64,000 nt of DNA from Panicum virgatum. Taxonomy: Eukaryota; Streptophyta; Magnoliopsida; Poales; Poaceae. Positions 25,497-37,105 of this stretch are shown here, one piece after another. The stretch covers positions 30,357,495 through 30,421,494 of the forward strand of contig NC_053146.1 of assembly GCF_016808335.1 (NCBI RefSeq), written 5' to 3'. Both the position numbers and the translations under genes were made by a program. The notes under the pieces were generated by a model that was not told the origin of the DNA, searched no databases, and saw only the letters and a program-made list of their open reading frames with translations. Every line of letters begins with the position of its first letter. Within the stretch, counting starts at the first letter, position 1.

Positions 25497-25720
25497 GGTC
25501 AACACGTTGAGTTGGCCAGTAAAAAAAAAGAGAAAGGCCAACACGTTGAGTTGGCCAGTAAAAAAAAAGAGAAAGGCCAACACATTGAGTTGGCTAGTAA
25601 AAAAAAGACAAAGGCCAACACGTTGAGTTGGCCGGTAAAAAAAAGAAAGAGAGGCCAACACATTGAGTTGGCCGGTAAAAAAAAAGAAAGAGAGGCCAAC
25701 ACGTTGAGTTGGCTAGTAAA
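25497..25720 (+). repeat. Six-unit ~39-base tandem repeat with hairpin potential
   Basis: Units begin at about 25497, 25536, 25575, 25613, 25653 and 25694 (spacing 38-41). Each has GGCCAAC-ACGTTGA-GTTGGCC, a 7-base inverted repeat with a 7-base loop, followed by a purine run of A and G (about 15-20 bases). Units 3 and 6 have GTTGGCT, which breaks one pair. It lies between the sense pol stop and the end of the antisense gene. Confidence 0.9.
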
Positions 25721-25832
25721 AATACATGTGAGAAGAAAGATAGCCGATGTGTAACCATCGACTTAAGGTGTTTTAAATAAGTACAAGTTTCAAGTTTTAC
25801 AGGCAACATCAAATGTTTTCTGAATAGTTCTG

Positions 25833-27580
25833 CTAGTTCAGAAATCCTTCTATAGCATGGATGGCTTCTGCACGTACAACATCTGCTCGTGCTATGATCG
25901 CTTCGTTGTCCTTGTCATCGCTTGATACTATCTGCCGACTCAAGGTGCTTATCTCTGCAAACTCTGCCTGTATTTGTTCAGTCATTTCTTGGGCTTCCTG
26001 CTTGGAGTTTGCGATCGAAGCTTTCTCCTCTTGGATTAGTCTTTGGGTATTGCGGACCTTTTCTTCAAGTTCCATCAGTTCCTTTTCCAAGAGGTTGAGT
26101 CGTTTTGTGTTCTCGGAGATATCAGCTTTAGCATCCAGAGTTGCTTTCTTTTGGTTGAGGGCTTTGCACTTTTGAGCTATGTCAGTTTTCAGAGAGACTT
26201 GAGAACGACGTGCTTCTATTCTTTGTTGAGCTGCCTTCACCTCTGCCCGAAAGAAAGGAAGATGGCCGGCTGGCCAAAGTTTGACTCGAAGTAATTCTGG
26301 AAGCTGGGATTTTATCTACTCAAGAATCTCTTTTATCTTGATGGAATCATCAACCAGAGCAGTGATCGGAGCAGATAGTAGATCCTTGATGAGCTGAAGT
26401 TGATGTGCCAAATTAGCCGATTGCTGCAAAGATGGTGTTTCTGCTCCAGGGACAGTCAGACCCATTGATGCTGGGTCAAAGGAAAGCAAACCTGAAATAT
26501 CAAAGCCCTATGGACATATCTGGAGTTAGAGCAAAATGCATTCGTGAAGCTATCGGCTGGTTCAGAAACGGTTCTCATAAAAGTTACCTGTTCTGAACAA
26601 GAAGTAATGATCGGTTCAGGTGTAGCCGATCCGGTTGGATTGGAGGTGACAATAGGGGCTTCGACTGTGTTGGCCTGTTCGTCATGCACATCCGTCAGAG
26701 TATTTGAAGTCTCAGTTGCTCCAGTGTCAGCTTCATGAACGATGACTTCGTGTTGTGCTGGGCTACTGGTTTCAAGGATGTCTTCAGCTGCGTCCTGGAA
26801 ATAGAATTACAGTCAACCAGAGTACATATGTATGCAATAAAGAAGTAGTTTTAGAATGAATTACCTGGTTGGTGTTGGACTCTGATGGACTCGGGGAAGC
26901 TGGTGCTGGTTTCTTGATGACACGCCTCGTGATCATCTTCCTTTTCTTAGTTAAGACTCGGGGGGCAACGCTTGCAGAAGCTTGTCTTCGTTTGGAAGCC
27001 GATTGAAGTAAGTCTGGCTGAATAGTCATTATCACTTTCTTCATTGACGATGATCCTTTGCAGAAGAGTACATTAGGAGCGGTTGGAAGAAAGTGGAATG
27101 GCTCCCCATTGCTGGTCATAGGTTCTGGACCATCCTGTTGCTGCTAATAGGGTGAGCAGGGTTAGTCAAGTAAAGGAATGGATGATTTAGAAAGGGCAAA
27201 GTGCATAAATTCAGTACCTCTTCCTCAGGGATTACATATTCAGGATCAATTTGCTACAGTCGAGGACCTAGAGCTTTTCTAAAAACATGGGTTTTCCACA
27301 TTCCCCACCATGTGCTAAAATCGATCGGTGAAGGATCAAAGGACAGATCGGCTGGTATTGGAATGTGGAGGTCATCGAACATGCTGTAGAATCTTGAGCT
27401 GGTGAGACCATAAGGCAGATCGGCTCTACTCTCCACCAAGTGGTGAATATGGAAGTGGGGAGGGACCTGTCCTAGGCCAAGTTGCCGAGCTGCTATGACT
27501 GGTTGGTAAGATTCATAACCTGTCTTGATAATTCTATTAGAGGTGCTGATGCCAATAGGAAGGAAGCCAGGTCGGATCAT
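25833..27580 (-). CDS. Antisense four-exon gene in element D (PMD-like N-terminus, coiled-coil C-terminus)
   Basis: Read on the minus strand, four exons join at canonical GT-AG sites: 27580-27218, 27140-26865, 26794-26588 and 26507-25833. Their lengths are 363, 276, 207 and 675, all multiples of three, so the frame is kept and the product would be about 505 residues. Exon 1 reads RQLGLGQVPPHFHIHHLVES and FSTWWGMWKTHVFRKAL, which resembles the plant-mobile-domain-like proteins found in grass Tat elements. Exon 2 has a basic stretch (TKKRKMITRRVIKKP) that could be a nuclear signal. Exon 3 is acidic/Thr-rich. Exon 4 is a long predicted coiled coil. One TAG at 26316-26318 breaks exon 4. The frame is open upstream of the ATG to 27652. 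The gene lies head-to-head with the 3' LTR. Function unknown. Confidence 0.75.
26316..26318 (-). other. In-frame TAG in exon 4 of the antisense gene
   Basis: The only stop in the spliced frame, between K-E-I-L-E and I-K-S-Q-L. It would truncate the product before the coiled coil. Confidence 0.8.
26508..26587 (-). other. Intron 3 of the antisense gene (80 bases)
   Basis: Donor CAG|GTAACT at 26587, acceptor CCATAG|GGC at 26508. A nearby alternative acceptor (TTTCAG) would change the frame and hit a stop. Confidence 0.65.
26795..26864 (-). other. Intron 2 of the antisense gene (70 bases)
   Basis: Donor CAG|GTAATT at 26864, acceptor TATTTCCAG|GAC at 26795, with a T-rich tract before the acceptor. 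Confidence 0.75.
27141..27217 (-). other. Intron 1 of the antisense gene (77 bases)
   Basis: Donor GAG|GTACTG at 27217, acceptor ATTAGCAG|CAA at 27141. Splicing joins P-E-E-E to Q-Q-D-G in frame. Confidence 0.75.
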
Positions 27581-27865
27581 TAAAGAGTATAAATGCCGAG
27601 TGCTGTTGTCATTGGCAAAGTTATCTAATCTGGAGGACTGGGGTTTTCTGCGCTATTTGGCTTTGGGAGGAAGGAGTTTGCCGTGAAGAAAAGCCGATTC
27701 GGGGTAAGGTTAAATAGTGAAAAGATGAAGACGGATTGGTAGTTTCACGTTCTACGAGGAGCCTGTTGCAGAGACGTTGCGTCTTCCTTGGTGGTTGCAG
27801 TGTGTTTAATGAGCATTAACGGGAAGATGAAGCAACGGAGTAGTTTTGGAACTGTCATTGCCAAA

Positions 27866-27879
27866 ACCAGGGGGGCATG
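27866..27879 (+). promoter_or_regulatory. Polypurine tract of D
   Basis: ACCAGGGGGGCATG directly before the 3' LTR start at 27880. Confidence 0.65.
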
Positions 27880-29090
<1,211 letters not shown>

Positions 29091-29470
29091 GTATGCCTTC
29101 TACTTTTTTCCCGACCCTGAGCTCCACATAAGCCTTTTTAGAGGTAGGTGAAAAAGAAGGAAACATTTTGCCTTGGTGAGGAATTCAAAAAGCAAAAAGA
29201 GAGATTTGAGAGTACAAACTGAGGAGCTAATCTATGTTTGATTTTGAAAATTCATAAAACCCAAGTATCTGAGTACAAGAGACTAAGGAACTTGAAGTTT
29301 AACTCATTCCAAGTTTCAATTATCAAGATAGGCTTGGTAGACACTTAAAAAGTTCACAAGTATGGGAGAAGCTTGGAATAACTTGTGTGTAGGTTACATC
29401 AAAGGAGTTGCATCTACCTTAGTCTTCACCTCTTTACTCAAGGACGATTAAAGGCTAAGTGTGGGGGTGT
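29091..29470 (+). repeat. Tail of element C, second (original) copy
   Basis: Continues C internal sequence after D and ends with PPT AAGTGTGGGGGTGT. It differs from 17780-18159 by scattered substitutions. Confidence 0.85.
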
Positions 29471-30701
29471 TGTTGACGGTCCTTAAGTCAGAAATAAAGC
29501 CGTCAACTCCTGCATCTTTTCATAACTTTCAAACACCAAAAGTAGTTATAAGGCTTATTTCTAATCATTTCCATGAGTTTTGGTGATTCTTGGATTGCAG
29601 GCACCCATACCCGGAAAAGAGCAAAAATGAACAAAAAACGCAACACAATTGCACAGAATATCCAACATGGCGTCATACCAACAAAGAGGGCCCACAAACC
29701 AGACCAAACCGACCAACCAAGCCCAGGCACCGACCATCTGACATTAGGACCCACCAGGCAGAGACCCAGATGAAGGCGGTGGCCAGAGGCGGCCATAGGG
29801 GGTCGCCGACCCCATATGGAAGGCTCTCACGCTGAGTTTTGGCGGGAACATCGTTCTTATCCTCTAGAAGGCGGTTGGCAGTGTTCCCATATTTGTTGAA
29901 GGCAGAAACCGACCTTTGGAGCTATATAAAGAGCCTCCCTCACCCCTCTCAAGTCATTCCCATTCCATTCTCATACACTTCAAGGAGAAGTAGTAGTAGT
30001 GTTCCACTTGTATCTTTAGAGTAGGGAGTGTGTGAGGAGGAGGATCGGAGAACAGCCGGACTTGTCGGCCTCTCTTCATCTTGTACCTCGACAGGTACGA
30101 ATCACTTGAGTAAGTATCCCAAGTTCATCTTCTGTTAAGTTCTTGGTTAAGTATTCTTAAGTTATTTATTTGTTTATGGGTTCAACGTACGTTCTTGTAA
30201 CGTATGCTCTGGTAGAGGGCCCCTGATAAAGACAGGTAATCCTGTACGCCACTAGAGTAGTAATCAAAGGATTAGACGTGGTGTCTAGGCCTTAGATTGC
30301 ATTTGTTTTCCTCGTACTCTACAGTATTACGGGGTAGACCGCAGGTGGTGACAGCCCTGTCGGTCCGCTACGAAGCTGCTTCGTGGTTAGTGCACTCCCC
30401 CCTGTCCGGGTATGGCGTAGAGCAACAAGCCGGAGGTCCCTAACAGTACCTGGGTCAGACCGGTGCTCGAAGTAAACGAGTGAAAGCCTAAGTCTACCTT
30501 ACCTTGATCCTTATCTTTAGATAAACCACGCTACCCAAAGCTCTCCTACTTCTTGTTCTCCTGGGTTAAGCTAGCTAGAAGGTCGTTACACATCCGTTCC
30601 CTGTGGAAATTACAATACCCTGAATACTTTCGGGTGAAGTACTACAACGGTATCTTCCGTGCGCTTGCGGATTATTCTGTGAACATTAAGAAATACCAAC
30701 A
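29471..30701 (+). repeat. 3' LTR of element C
   Basis: A 1231-base LTR beginning TGTTGACGGTCC, TATA at 29923-29930, ending AATACCAACA. The right TSD GGCAT and the B gag reading follow. Confidence 0.9.
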
Positions 30702-31750
30702 GGCATAACCGCCCTAAAACTGTAGTAGAGCTACGCGACATGATGCAACATTGGGCAGATGAAGAGGAGCAAGAGCGCAGCCGCTTCTCACGCCGTAACA
30801 ATGACAACAATGGGAAGCGCCATAATGATTGGGGAGGGTCCAGCAACCAGCGGGATCCTGCATGCAAGCGTAAGCTAGAAGACACTGTCGGCACTATGGA
30901 TCGCACTCCGCGTGGTAAGAAGAATGAGAAGGCGCAGGATCAGTTCAACAAAATCCTCCACAACGAGAGATGCCCAATACACCCCAAGAGCAACCACTCG
31001 ATGTTCGAGTGCTCGATCATACGCAAGTCCTTCCAGTCTACACTGCTAGACGCCCCTAAGAAGAAGCAGAATAAAGATGATGAGGATGACAAGAAGGACC
31101 CTGACGGGTTTCAACAACAACAAAACGTGATCAATGTCATATTCGGAGGGGATCCAAGTTTCTCCAAGCATGCCCAGAAGCTACTATTCAGAGAAATCTA
31201 ATTAGTTGAGCCTGCAATTCAGAGGCCCTTAAAGTACAGCGAGGTCCCCATCACCTTCTCTAGTGAAGACTAGTGGACCAGCTTCTTTGAACCAGGAAAA
31301 TTCCCGCTAGTACTCGACCCAGTCGTTCAATGGTCCAAACTTACTCGAGTACTCATTGATGGTGGCAGCAAGCTCAACTTGATCTTTGCAAGCACACTGG
31401 CAAAGATGGGCCTTAACTATATGAGTTTGCTCACTCTGAGCAAAGCCCCCTTCTACGGCATCATTCCTGGAAACTCTAATACACCAATTGGCTCGGTCAC
31501 CCTCCCAGTCACATTTGGTACAAAACAAAACTTCCGGACGAAGTACATCAAGTTCGAAGTAGCCGACTTCGAATCTTCTTACCATGCCATACTGGGAAGA
31601 CCGGCGCTAGCCAAGTTCATGGCAGTGCCACACTATGTCTACCTACTCCTCAAGATGTCGGGCACCACAAGAGTCCTTTCCCTGCGAGGGGACCTCCTCA
31701 AGTCCTTCGAGTGCGACAAGGAGGCAATAGATCACGCCTCTACTATTTGA
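30702..31750 (+). pseudogene. gag: Gag C-terminus and protease of Tat element B
   Basis: The gag frame interrupted at 12749 resumes at 30707. A C-X2-H-X4-H-X4-C finger (CPIHPKSNHSMFEC, about 30971-31012) follows a basic region. A TAA at 31199-31201 and TAG at 31271-31273 interrupt it. The protease has the Tat-type active site V-L-I-D-G-G-S (about 31351-31371), in which D-T-G is replaced by D-G-G, as usual for this group. It continues with FYGIIPGNSNTPIGSVTLPV and Y-H-A-I-L-G-R-P. TGA at 31748-31750 ends the segment; the frame continues beyond it. Confidence 0.8.
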
Positions 31751-32653
31751 GTTCCTAGCTCCGTCAGCGAAATACTTGCCGCCGCCAAGGAACTCTCACT
31801 CAACAAGGACTCGACGCCTTCAATGAAGCCAAGCTAGTCGTTGGTAAAACTAGCCGGCGACGTGGGCACCAAGACCATTCAGCTACAAGAGGGAGACACT
31901 TCCAAAACTGCCATCATTTGAGCTGGCTTGGGCAACAAATAGGAACTCGAGCTCATCAACTTCCTTAGGGCCAACCGAGACATATTCGCGTGGAAGCCAA
32001 CGGATATGCCAGGGGTGCCCAAGGAGTTGATCTAGCATGCATTGAAAGTTGACCCGAATGGCACACCAAAGAAGCAACGGCTATGGCATTTCTCCCCGGA
32101 CAAGCGAGAGGCCATCAAGAAGGAGCTGGCAAAACTACTCGCAGCAGGGTTCATCAAAGAGGTCTATCATCCTGAGTGGTTGGCCAACCCTGTACTTGTC
32201 CAGAAGAAGAACAACAACGACTGGAGGATGTGCATCGACTACACTGATCTGAACAAGCATTGCCCAAAGGATCCTTTCGGGCTACCTCATATTGATCAAG
32301 TAATCGACTCAACCGCAGGATGTATCCTATTATCCTTCCTTGACTATTATTTAGGCTATCATCAGATTGCCTTGAAGGAAGAAGACTAAATCAAGACGAC
32401 ATTCATCACCCCATACGGGGCATACACCTACAATACCATGTCTTTTAGGTTGAAAAACGCTGGTGCTACTTACCAGCGTGCGATACAGCTATGCTTCGCT
32501 GACCAGCTACATCGCAACATTGAAGCTTATGTTGACGATGTTGTTGTCAAGACGAAGACCCAGGATCAATTCATAGCAGACCTGGGAGAAACCTTCAACA
32601 GCCTCCGAAAATTTCACTGGAAACTCAACCAAACTAAGTGCGTCTTTGGCGTA
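31751..32653 (+). pseudogene. pol: Reverse transcriptase of B, first part
   Basis: The same frame carries IFAWKPTDMPGVPKELI, LWHFSPDKREAIKKELAKLL and NDWRMCIDYTDLNKHCPKDP. It then has FLDYYLGYHQIALKEED (catalytic D), FRLKNAGATYQRAIQLCF and A-Y-V-D-D-V-V-V-K-T-K (catalytic D-D). In-frame stops are at 31835, 31919, 31940, 32033 and 32387, with no indel. The reading stops at C-V-F-G-V at 32653, where E0 is inserted, and resumes at 58061 with P-S-G-K-L-L-G-F-I-V. Confidence 0.85.
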
Positions 32654-32889
32654 TGTAACACCCGGTTTATAAAAGGACATAAACCGAGCAATCATATACG
32701 TGCCAGGATCAAGTCACACTTATATACAACAGAATGAACAGTATATCACAGCACATATCACGTAAAAGATATAATAAAGCGAGTACGAATGTTATTTATT
32801 CAATTAATGACAAAAATGTCTGATACAGTAGAAGCGAAGTACAAATACGATAAAACTCTCCGAAGCTGAGCAGGGCGCCACAGGGACGT
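32654..32889 (-). repeat. 3' LTR of E0, distal piece
   Basis: On the plus strand it starts TGTAACACCCGG, the inverted LTR end. It is cut at GACGT (32885-32889), the TSD of E1, and continues at 47337. Confidence 0.9.
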
Positions 32890-33814
32890 TGTAACACTCT
32901 AATTTAAATTTCAGCTTTAATAATAAATTAATTGGATTTATTTATCTTTCTAGGACTTAATTTGCTTAGCCTTGCATTTATAACTCATTTTTGCTTCATA
33001 AAGTAATTAAAAATTTATCTTAGGTTCAACTTATTGGTGCATTCATGCTGGTGCATGGCTTTCACTTTGTTTGAGTGTTAGGGTTGGATTCAAATTCAAG
33101 TTTGAATTCAAATTAGTTTGAGTGTGTTGGAAAAGAAAAGAGAAAGAAAACGAGAAAACCCAGAAACCGAACCCAATCTAGTCAGCCCACCAAAACCCGA
33201 AGCGGGCCAGCCTTTCTCCTCTATTCCTTTTCCCCGCTGCCCAATCTCGCGCTCAGCCCGATCCGGCCCAACCTTTCTCCCTTTTCCTCAGCCCAGCGCG
33301 GGCCCGTTCTCTCCCCTGCAGCCCACAGCAGCTCGTGCCTGGCCCAGTCCAGCGCTCCGCTCCCCCCCCCCCCGCGGCCCGCTCGCCCCGCTCCCACGCT
33401 CCCAGGCCAGCTCTCAGCCGCGTTTCCCTCCCCGTGACTGACAAGCCGGCCCAGTCCAGCCAGCGACCCCCGCTCCACCCCGCACAAGCACAGCGCCCCG
33501 CTGACCCACCTGCCCCACCTGGCAGCCTCGTCACCTTCCCCTCTCCACTGCGCCAACGAAACCCGATTTTCTCGCCGGAGATCGCGCCGCGCCCTCCACG
33601 GCGCACATCCCCAGGATCCCCGCCGGCCTCCTTTAATTGGCCCCGCATCCCTGCGCCCCCTCATTCCATCACGCCGCCTCCCCCGAGCCTGCCCGTGGAG
33701 TCCAGAGGCGCGGAGAACCGCTGCTTCGACCCACCCACGGCCACCGCCAGCATCCCGCCGCCGGTCAATGACGTCGGCCCCCCTGCGCCGCAATCAGTCC
33801 ACCGCAAATCCTCG

Positions 33815-33820
33815 GTAAGA
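33815..33820 (+). promoter_or_regulatory. Candidate 5' splice site in LTR 1
   Basis: CCTCG|GTAAGAACC. A similar donor (CACG|GTAAGAACC) is in E3 at 62733 minus, and GCCG|GTGAGTCC in E0 at 57248 minus. Confidence 0.45.
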
Positions 33821-34843
33821 ACCCTGGATCCCCGAGCTTTCTTTTGTGCTAAGCCTTTTAGGCCGTAGGCCACTCCGTCGTCCGGGCGCCACTCGCCGAC
33901 GCCCCGCCGCCGTAGCTCCGCTGTGGCGGCTCTGCAACACCCCACAGCACCGCACGACCCCTGAACCGGTTTGCCCGCACCTTGCACAAACTCCCTGGCC
34001 CTTTTGCACTAGAACCCGAGCCCCAGAACCACGAAGCACCCGGCGCCGGCGAGTCTCCGGTGCCCAGAGCCGCCGCCGCAGCCGCTTTCGCGCCCCGGGC
34101 CCTGCCGTGCCTAGATGACGCGTCAGGTGGTTTACGCATGGCGTGACGAAACTCCCTGACCCAAGCTCGGGTCGGATTGACCCCAGAGTGGCGGTCTTGG
34201 CCAAGTCCGGCGAGCTTTTCCCCACGCGCCGCCGCGGGACCTCTGTCCCGGCGAGTCCCCGCCGCCGCACCGCGCCCAATCTCCCTGGGCCGCCCGATCC
34301 TAGACGCACGACCGAGATTAGATCGGGGTACCGCCTCGTCCTGGGCCGCGTGATCGCGATCCAGCGGCCTGGATCCACGCATACCAGTTCGGCCTTGGAA
34401 TTTTGTTAAAGAGACCCCCGCCTTTCTGACTATCAACCCGCAGTCCTTGCCTGTGTAAACATATTTACAGATCAGCCCAAATTTTACACGGGACCCCCTA
34501 ACCTTTCCAGATTTCAAACCCGCGGTCTAGCACCTGGTCTTTTGCACGTTGGCCCTCATATCTAATATTTAATTATGTTTAGGCCCTCGGTTTTTGCAGA
34601 AAACCCCCTGGAACTTAGTTTTTATTACAAATAAGCCCTGAACCTTGTTTTTAGCCTAGATTATGTGTTTTAGCTCCATTTTTAGCGTTCTTTATATCCA
34701 CGCGATCGTTGTAACACATAGAATAGTTCTAGACTAGTTTTGTCCACTGTTTTCATGTATTGTTGTATTGTTTCTTAGTTTTTGCTATTGTTTGCATGTA
34801 TGTATATGTTGTGGACTTGTTTTGGCCATGTGTTCGTGAGTAG

Positions 34844-34933
34844 ACGCTGATCCATCTGAGGAGCCCCCGTACCAGTACCCGGAGCAGCCGTCTTCCGAGC
34901 ACTTTGAGCAGCAGCAGGAGCAGTACGAGGAAG
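34844..34933 (+). CDS. LTR mini-gene exon A (LTR 1)
   Basis: In the frame G|AC-GCT-GAT the 90 bases encode ADPSEEPPYQYPEQPSSEHF then EQQQEQYEE. The exon follows GTGAGTAG| and ends GAAG|GCAAGT, the consensus of a GC-AG intron donor. The copy in E3 (61666-61749 minus) is two codons shorter, and four of the first five base differences are silent in this frame. That suggests selection on a peptide. No start codon is identified; an upstream exon ending in phase 1 is required. Confidence 0.5.
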
Positions 34934-35979
34934 GCAAGTGTAACATGAACAACCTATCATTTTTAAATACAATTTCATACTGCATTTTAATACTGTATGC
35001 CTGTAAGGACTTTCCTAGCCACTTTATATCCTTTATATATATCCTTTGGGTTGCATTTTGGTTAGTTGTGCCAGGTGCCGCGCTATAACACACTCTGGTC
35101 CTTTTTAATTAATTTGATTAATGGTTTACTTGAACTTAATTCTGAGAGTGGCCCTCTGTGTGGATGAGTGGCTCACGTCTCGTTAAAAGATGGTTTTTGT
35201 AGAAACATGGTTTAGGGGGCCAGCACGGTGCTTACTGCCTGGTTGGCCACTCTCCCTGAGGACCGGTTCATAGAGCGACAACCTGGGACAACAGCGCTAC
35301 CACAAGACTGGAATGGGACGGTCTTGGCGTAATAATTAGGTCTTTTTGGTTTGGAGTAACTTACCTGCGGGGCAGGGGCAGTAAGCTTCTATGGCCCTCG
35401 TACTGAGTGGCCTCATCTGTGCTTGGTCTGCGTACCTGTGTCTTGACGCCCACTAGACCTGCTCCATGGTTGCTGATCCACCCTCGCGGTTACTCCTTAC
35501 TAACGAGATTCTTTGTAAAGGCCTCGTAGTGAGTCGCTAGTCATCTCACCTAAGGAAGTGTGATGGACAACTGGCGTAGCTCACGACTTGTGGGTAAAGA
35601 TGTGCAACCTCTGCAGAGTGTAAAACTGGTATACTAGCCGTGCTCACGGTTATGAGCGGCCCAGATCCTCCTTTTGATTAGTGGGGTTGTCTCCTTCCGA
35701 CGAGGGAGGTGCCTCTCGGGGTTACCTTGGTTTGGTGTTGGTTTGGTTCTCAGTAGTAACATGTTTAATTCTGATTAATTACTATGTAACTGGGTTAATG
35801 GTAATTCATCAACTCGTAGTAATTAGTCTTAATAAAATTTTGCCATGACTTAAAAGCTAATGCAGTCAGTCAGCCAACCTAGAGCCTCATAGTTTGTGTT
35901 ATACTTGTTGAGTACAAGTTGTGTACTCACCCTTGCCTCTTCTCTACTTTTTCCTCTTGGATACTCTACTGCTGCTCAG

Positions 35980-36035
35980 TTCCTGCCAACACGAGGGAGT
36001 TCGCTCAGCGCTACCAGGACTACGAGGACTTCTAG
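35980..36035 (+). CDS. LTR mini-gene exon B (LTR 1)
   Basis: Preceded by CTACTGCTGCTCAG, a good acceptor. Joined to exon A in phase 1 it encodes V-P-A-N-T-R-E-F-A-Q-R-Y-Q-D-Y-E-D-F and TAG. The ending Y-Q-x-Y-E-D-F-stop is also present in E0 (55060-55005 minus) and E3 (60640-60585 minus). Confidence 0.5.
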
Positions 36036-36293
36036 GTGTTCGTCTCCCAGTCGACGTCCCTGTGGCGCCCTGCTTCAGCTTCGGAGAGTCTTTATCGTAT
36101 TTGTACTTTGCTTCCACTGTATCAGACATTTTTGTCATTAATGTAATAAATAATATTCGTATTCGCTTTATTATATCTTATTACATGATATGTGCTGTGA
36201 TATACTGTTCATTCTGTTGTATACGTGTGACTTGATCCTGGCACGTATATGATTGCTCGGTTTATGTCCTTTTATAAACCGGGTGTTACAGAG

Positions 36294-36306
36294 TGGTATC
36301 AGAGCC
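36294..36306 (+). promoter_or_regulatory. tRNA-iMet primer site, E1 unit 1
   Basis: TGGTATCAGAGCC, three bases after the LTR. It matches the tRNA-iMet site exactly. Confidence 0.9.
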
Positions 36307-37105
36307 ATATCGACTGTAGGACGAAGCCTAGATAGAACTGGTCGAGTTTTAGGACTTCTTCTCTCCAATCCTTGCCTGCTGAAACTATTTTATTATTATA
36401 CCCCTTGAATTCTATGCCTTTTACCTGTCTTGCCTTGATTTCTCTCTCTGAAGAATAGTTTTTGTAGATTTTGGCCCGAATCAGTCATCTGACCACCATT
36501 GAGTATTAGCTAGGTGACCCTTTTATAATAATACGATAGCACGTTCTGCGACGCGTTGTGTTAGTCGAGTCGTGTGTTAAACTCGGCTAAGTTGTGAAAT
36601 TTGTATGCTTGTTATTATGCAAATGTTTGATTTGGATCTTTGGTTGATTGCATAGTTTAGTAGTTAAATTTGTTTAATGAAAATCAGTTTTAAGTTAAAG
36701 TTAAATTAATTAATAAAACGAGTTAGACCGTTGGGGGTAAAACCATCCACTCTATCCTCTCTGCCTTATCCTGCCTTGGGCTCCTGTCTTGCTTGTTGAG
36801 AAAGAAGTGTAGTGTGAAGAGGAGGTGATATCCAGAGCTTCACCGACGAGGACGTCGGTTTCTGTAAGGGGGTAGGGATGTGACACCCCGGCCTACAGTT
36901 AGTACAAGAGAAGTTGAGAATCTCTCAGACGAAACAGAAGAGTTATGCTCTAGTTCCTAGTTCCCTGATTTATGTAACACCTATCTGGAGTTTTCAGCAG
37001 TAATGCCTGTGCAATGTTGTCTAAATAGGATAGAACCCTAAATAATGGAGTTTTTCTCTCTTCCTTGACCTTACCAATCTGTGTTTCCTCTTTGCCCCAG
37101 CTCAG
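36307..37105 (+). other. Leader of E1 unit 1 with captured foreign PPT/LTR junction
   Basis: To about 36785 this matches the E0 leader (54735-54300 minus). After that it is foreign. AAGGGGGTAGGGATG (36866-36880) runs into TGTGACACCCCGGCC (36879-36893), which is the PPT and LTR start of another Gypsy group. The last bases TTTGCCCCAGCTCAG before the ATG at 37106 look like a 3' splice site. Confidence 0.6.

Larger units (their letters stand above)
32890..36290 (+). repeat. LTR 1 of tandem element E1
   Basis: A 3401-base LTR from TGTAACACTCTAA to CCGGGTGTTACA. Order: A/T-rich start, GC-rich block (33180-34370) with a poly-C run near 33363, a 5' splice-like site (33815), a conserved Gln/Glu-rich exon (34844-34933), a second exon (35980-36035) and AATAAA at 36145-36150. 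Long open frames in the GC-rich block occur on both strands and are not supported as genes. Confidence 0.9.

Noticed and set aside
25497..25720. CRISPR array
   Set aside because: Units are contiguous without unique spacers and the setting is a plant retrotransposon.
25512..25812. Open frames in the 25.5 kb tandem repeat
   Set aside because: They only translate the repeat unit (QHVELASKKK-type text) and have no independent support.
27218..27652. Antisense gene in D as an independent host gene
   Set aside because: It lies fully inside the element between pol and PPT, and Tat relatives carry similar antisense genes, so an element-borne origin is more likely.
33360..33376. Poly-C run as a regulatory quadruplex
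   Set aside because: It is a single homopolymer whose length varies among LTR copies and may be a sequencing effect; no second G/C tract pattern supports it.
33118..34517. Long Pro/Arg/Gly-rich open frames on both strands of the GC-rich LTR block (also at 38.6-39.9, 44.1-45.5, 48.8-49.4, 57.3-57.8 and 62.4-63.7 kb)
   Set aside because: They overlap on both strands, have no domain, change frame between LTR copies and follow from high GC content.
36294..36306. tRNA gene fragments at primer-binding sites
   Set aside because: Only 12-18 bases match a tRNA 3' end; no cloverleaf follows.
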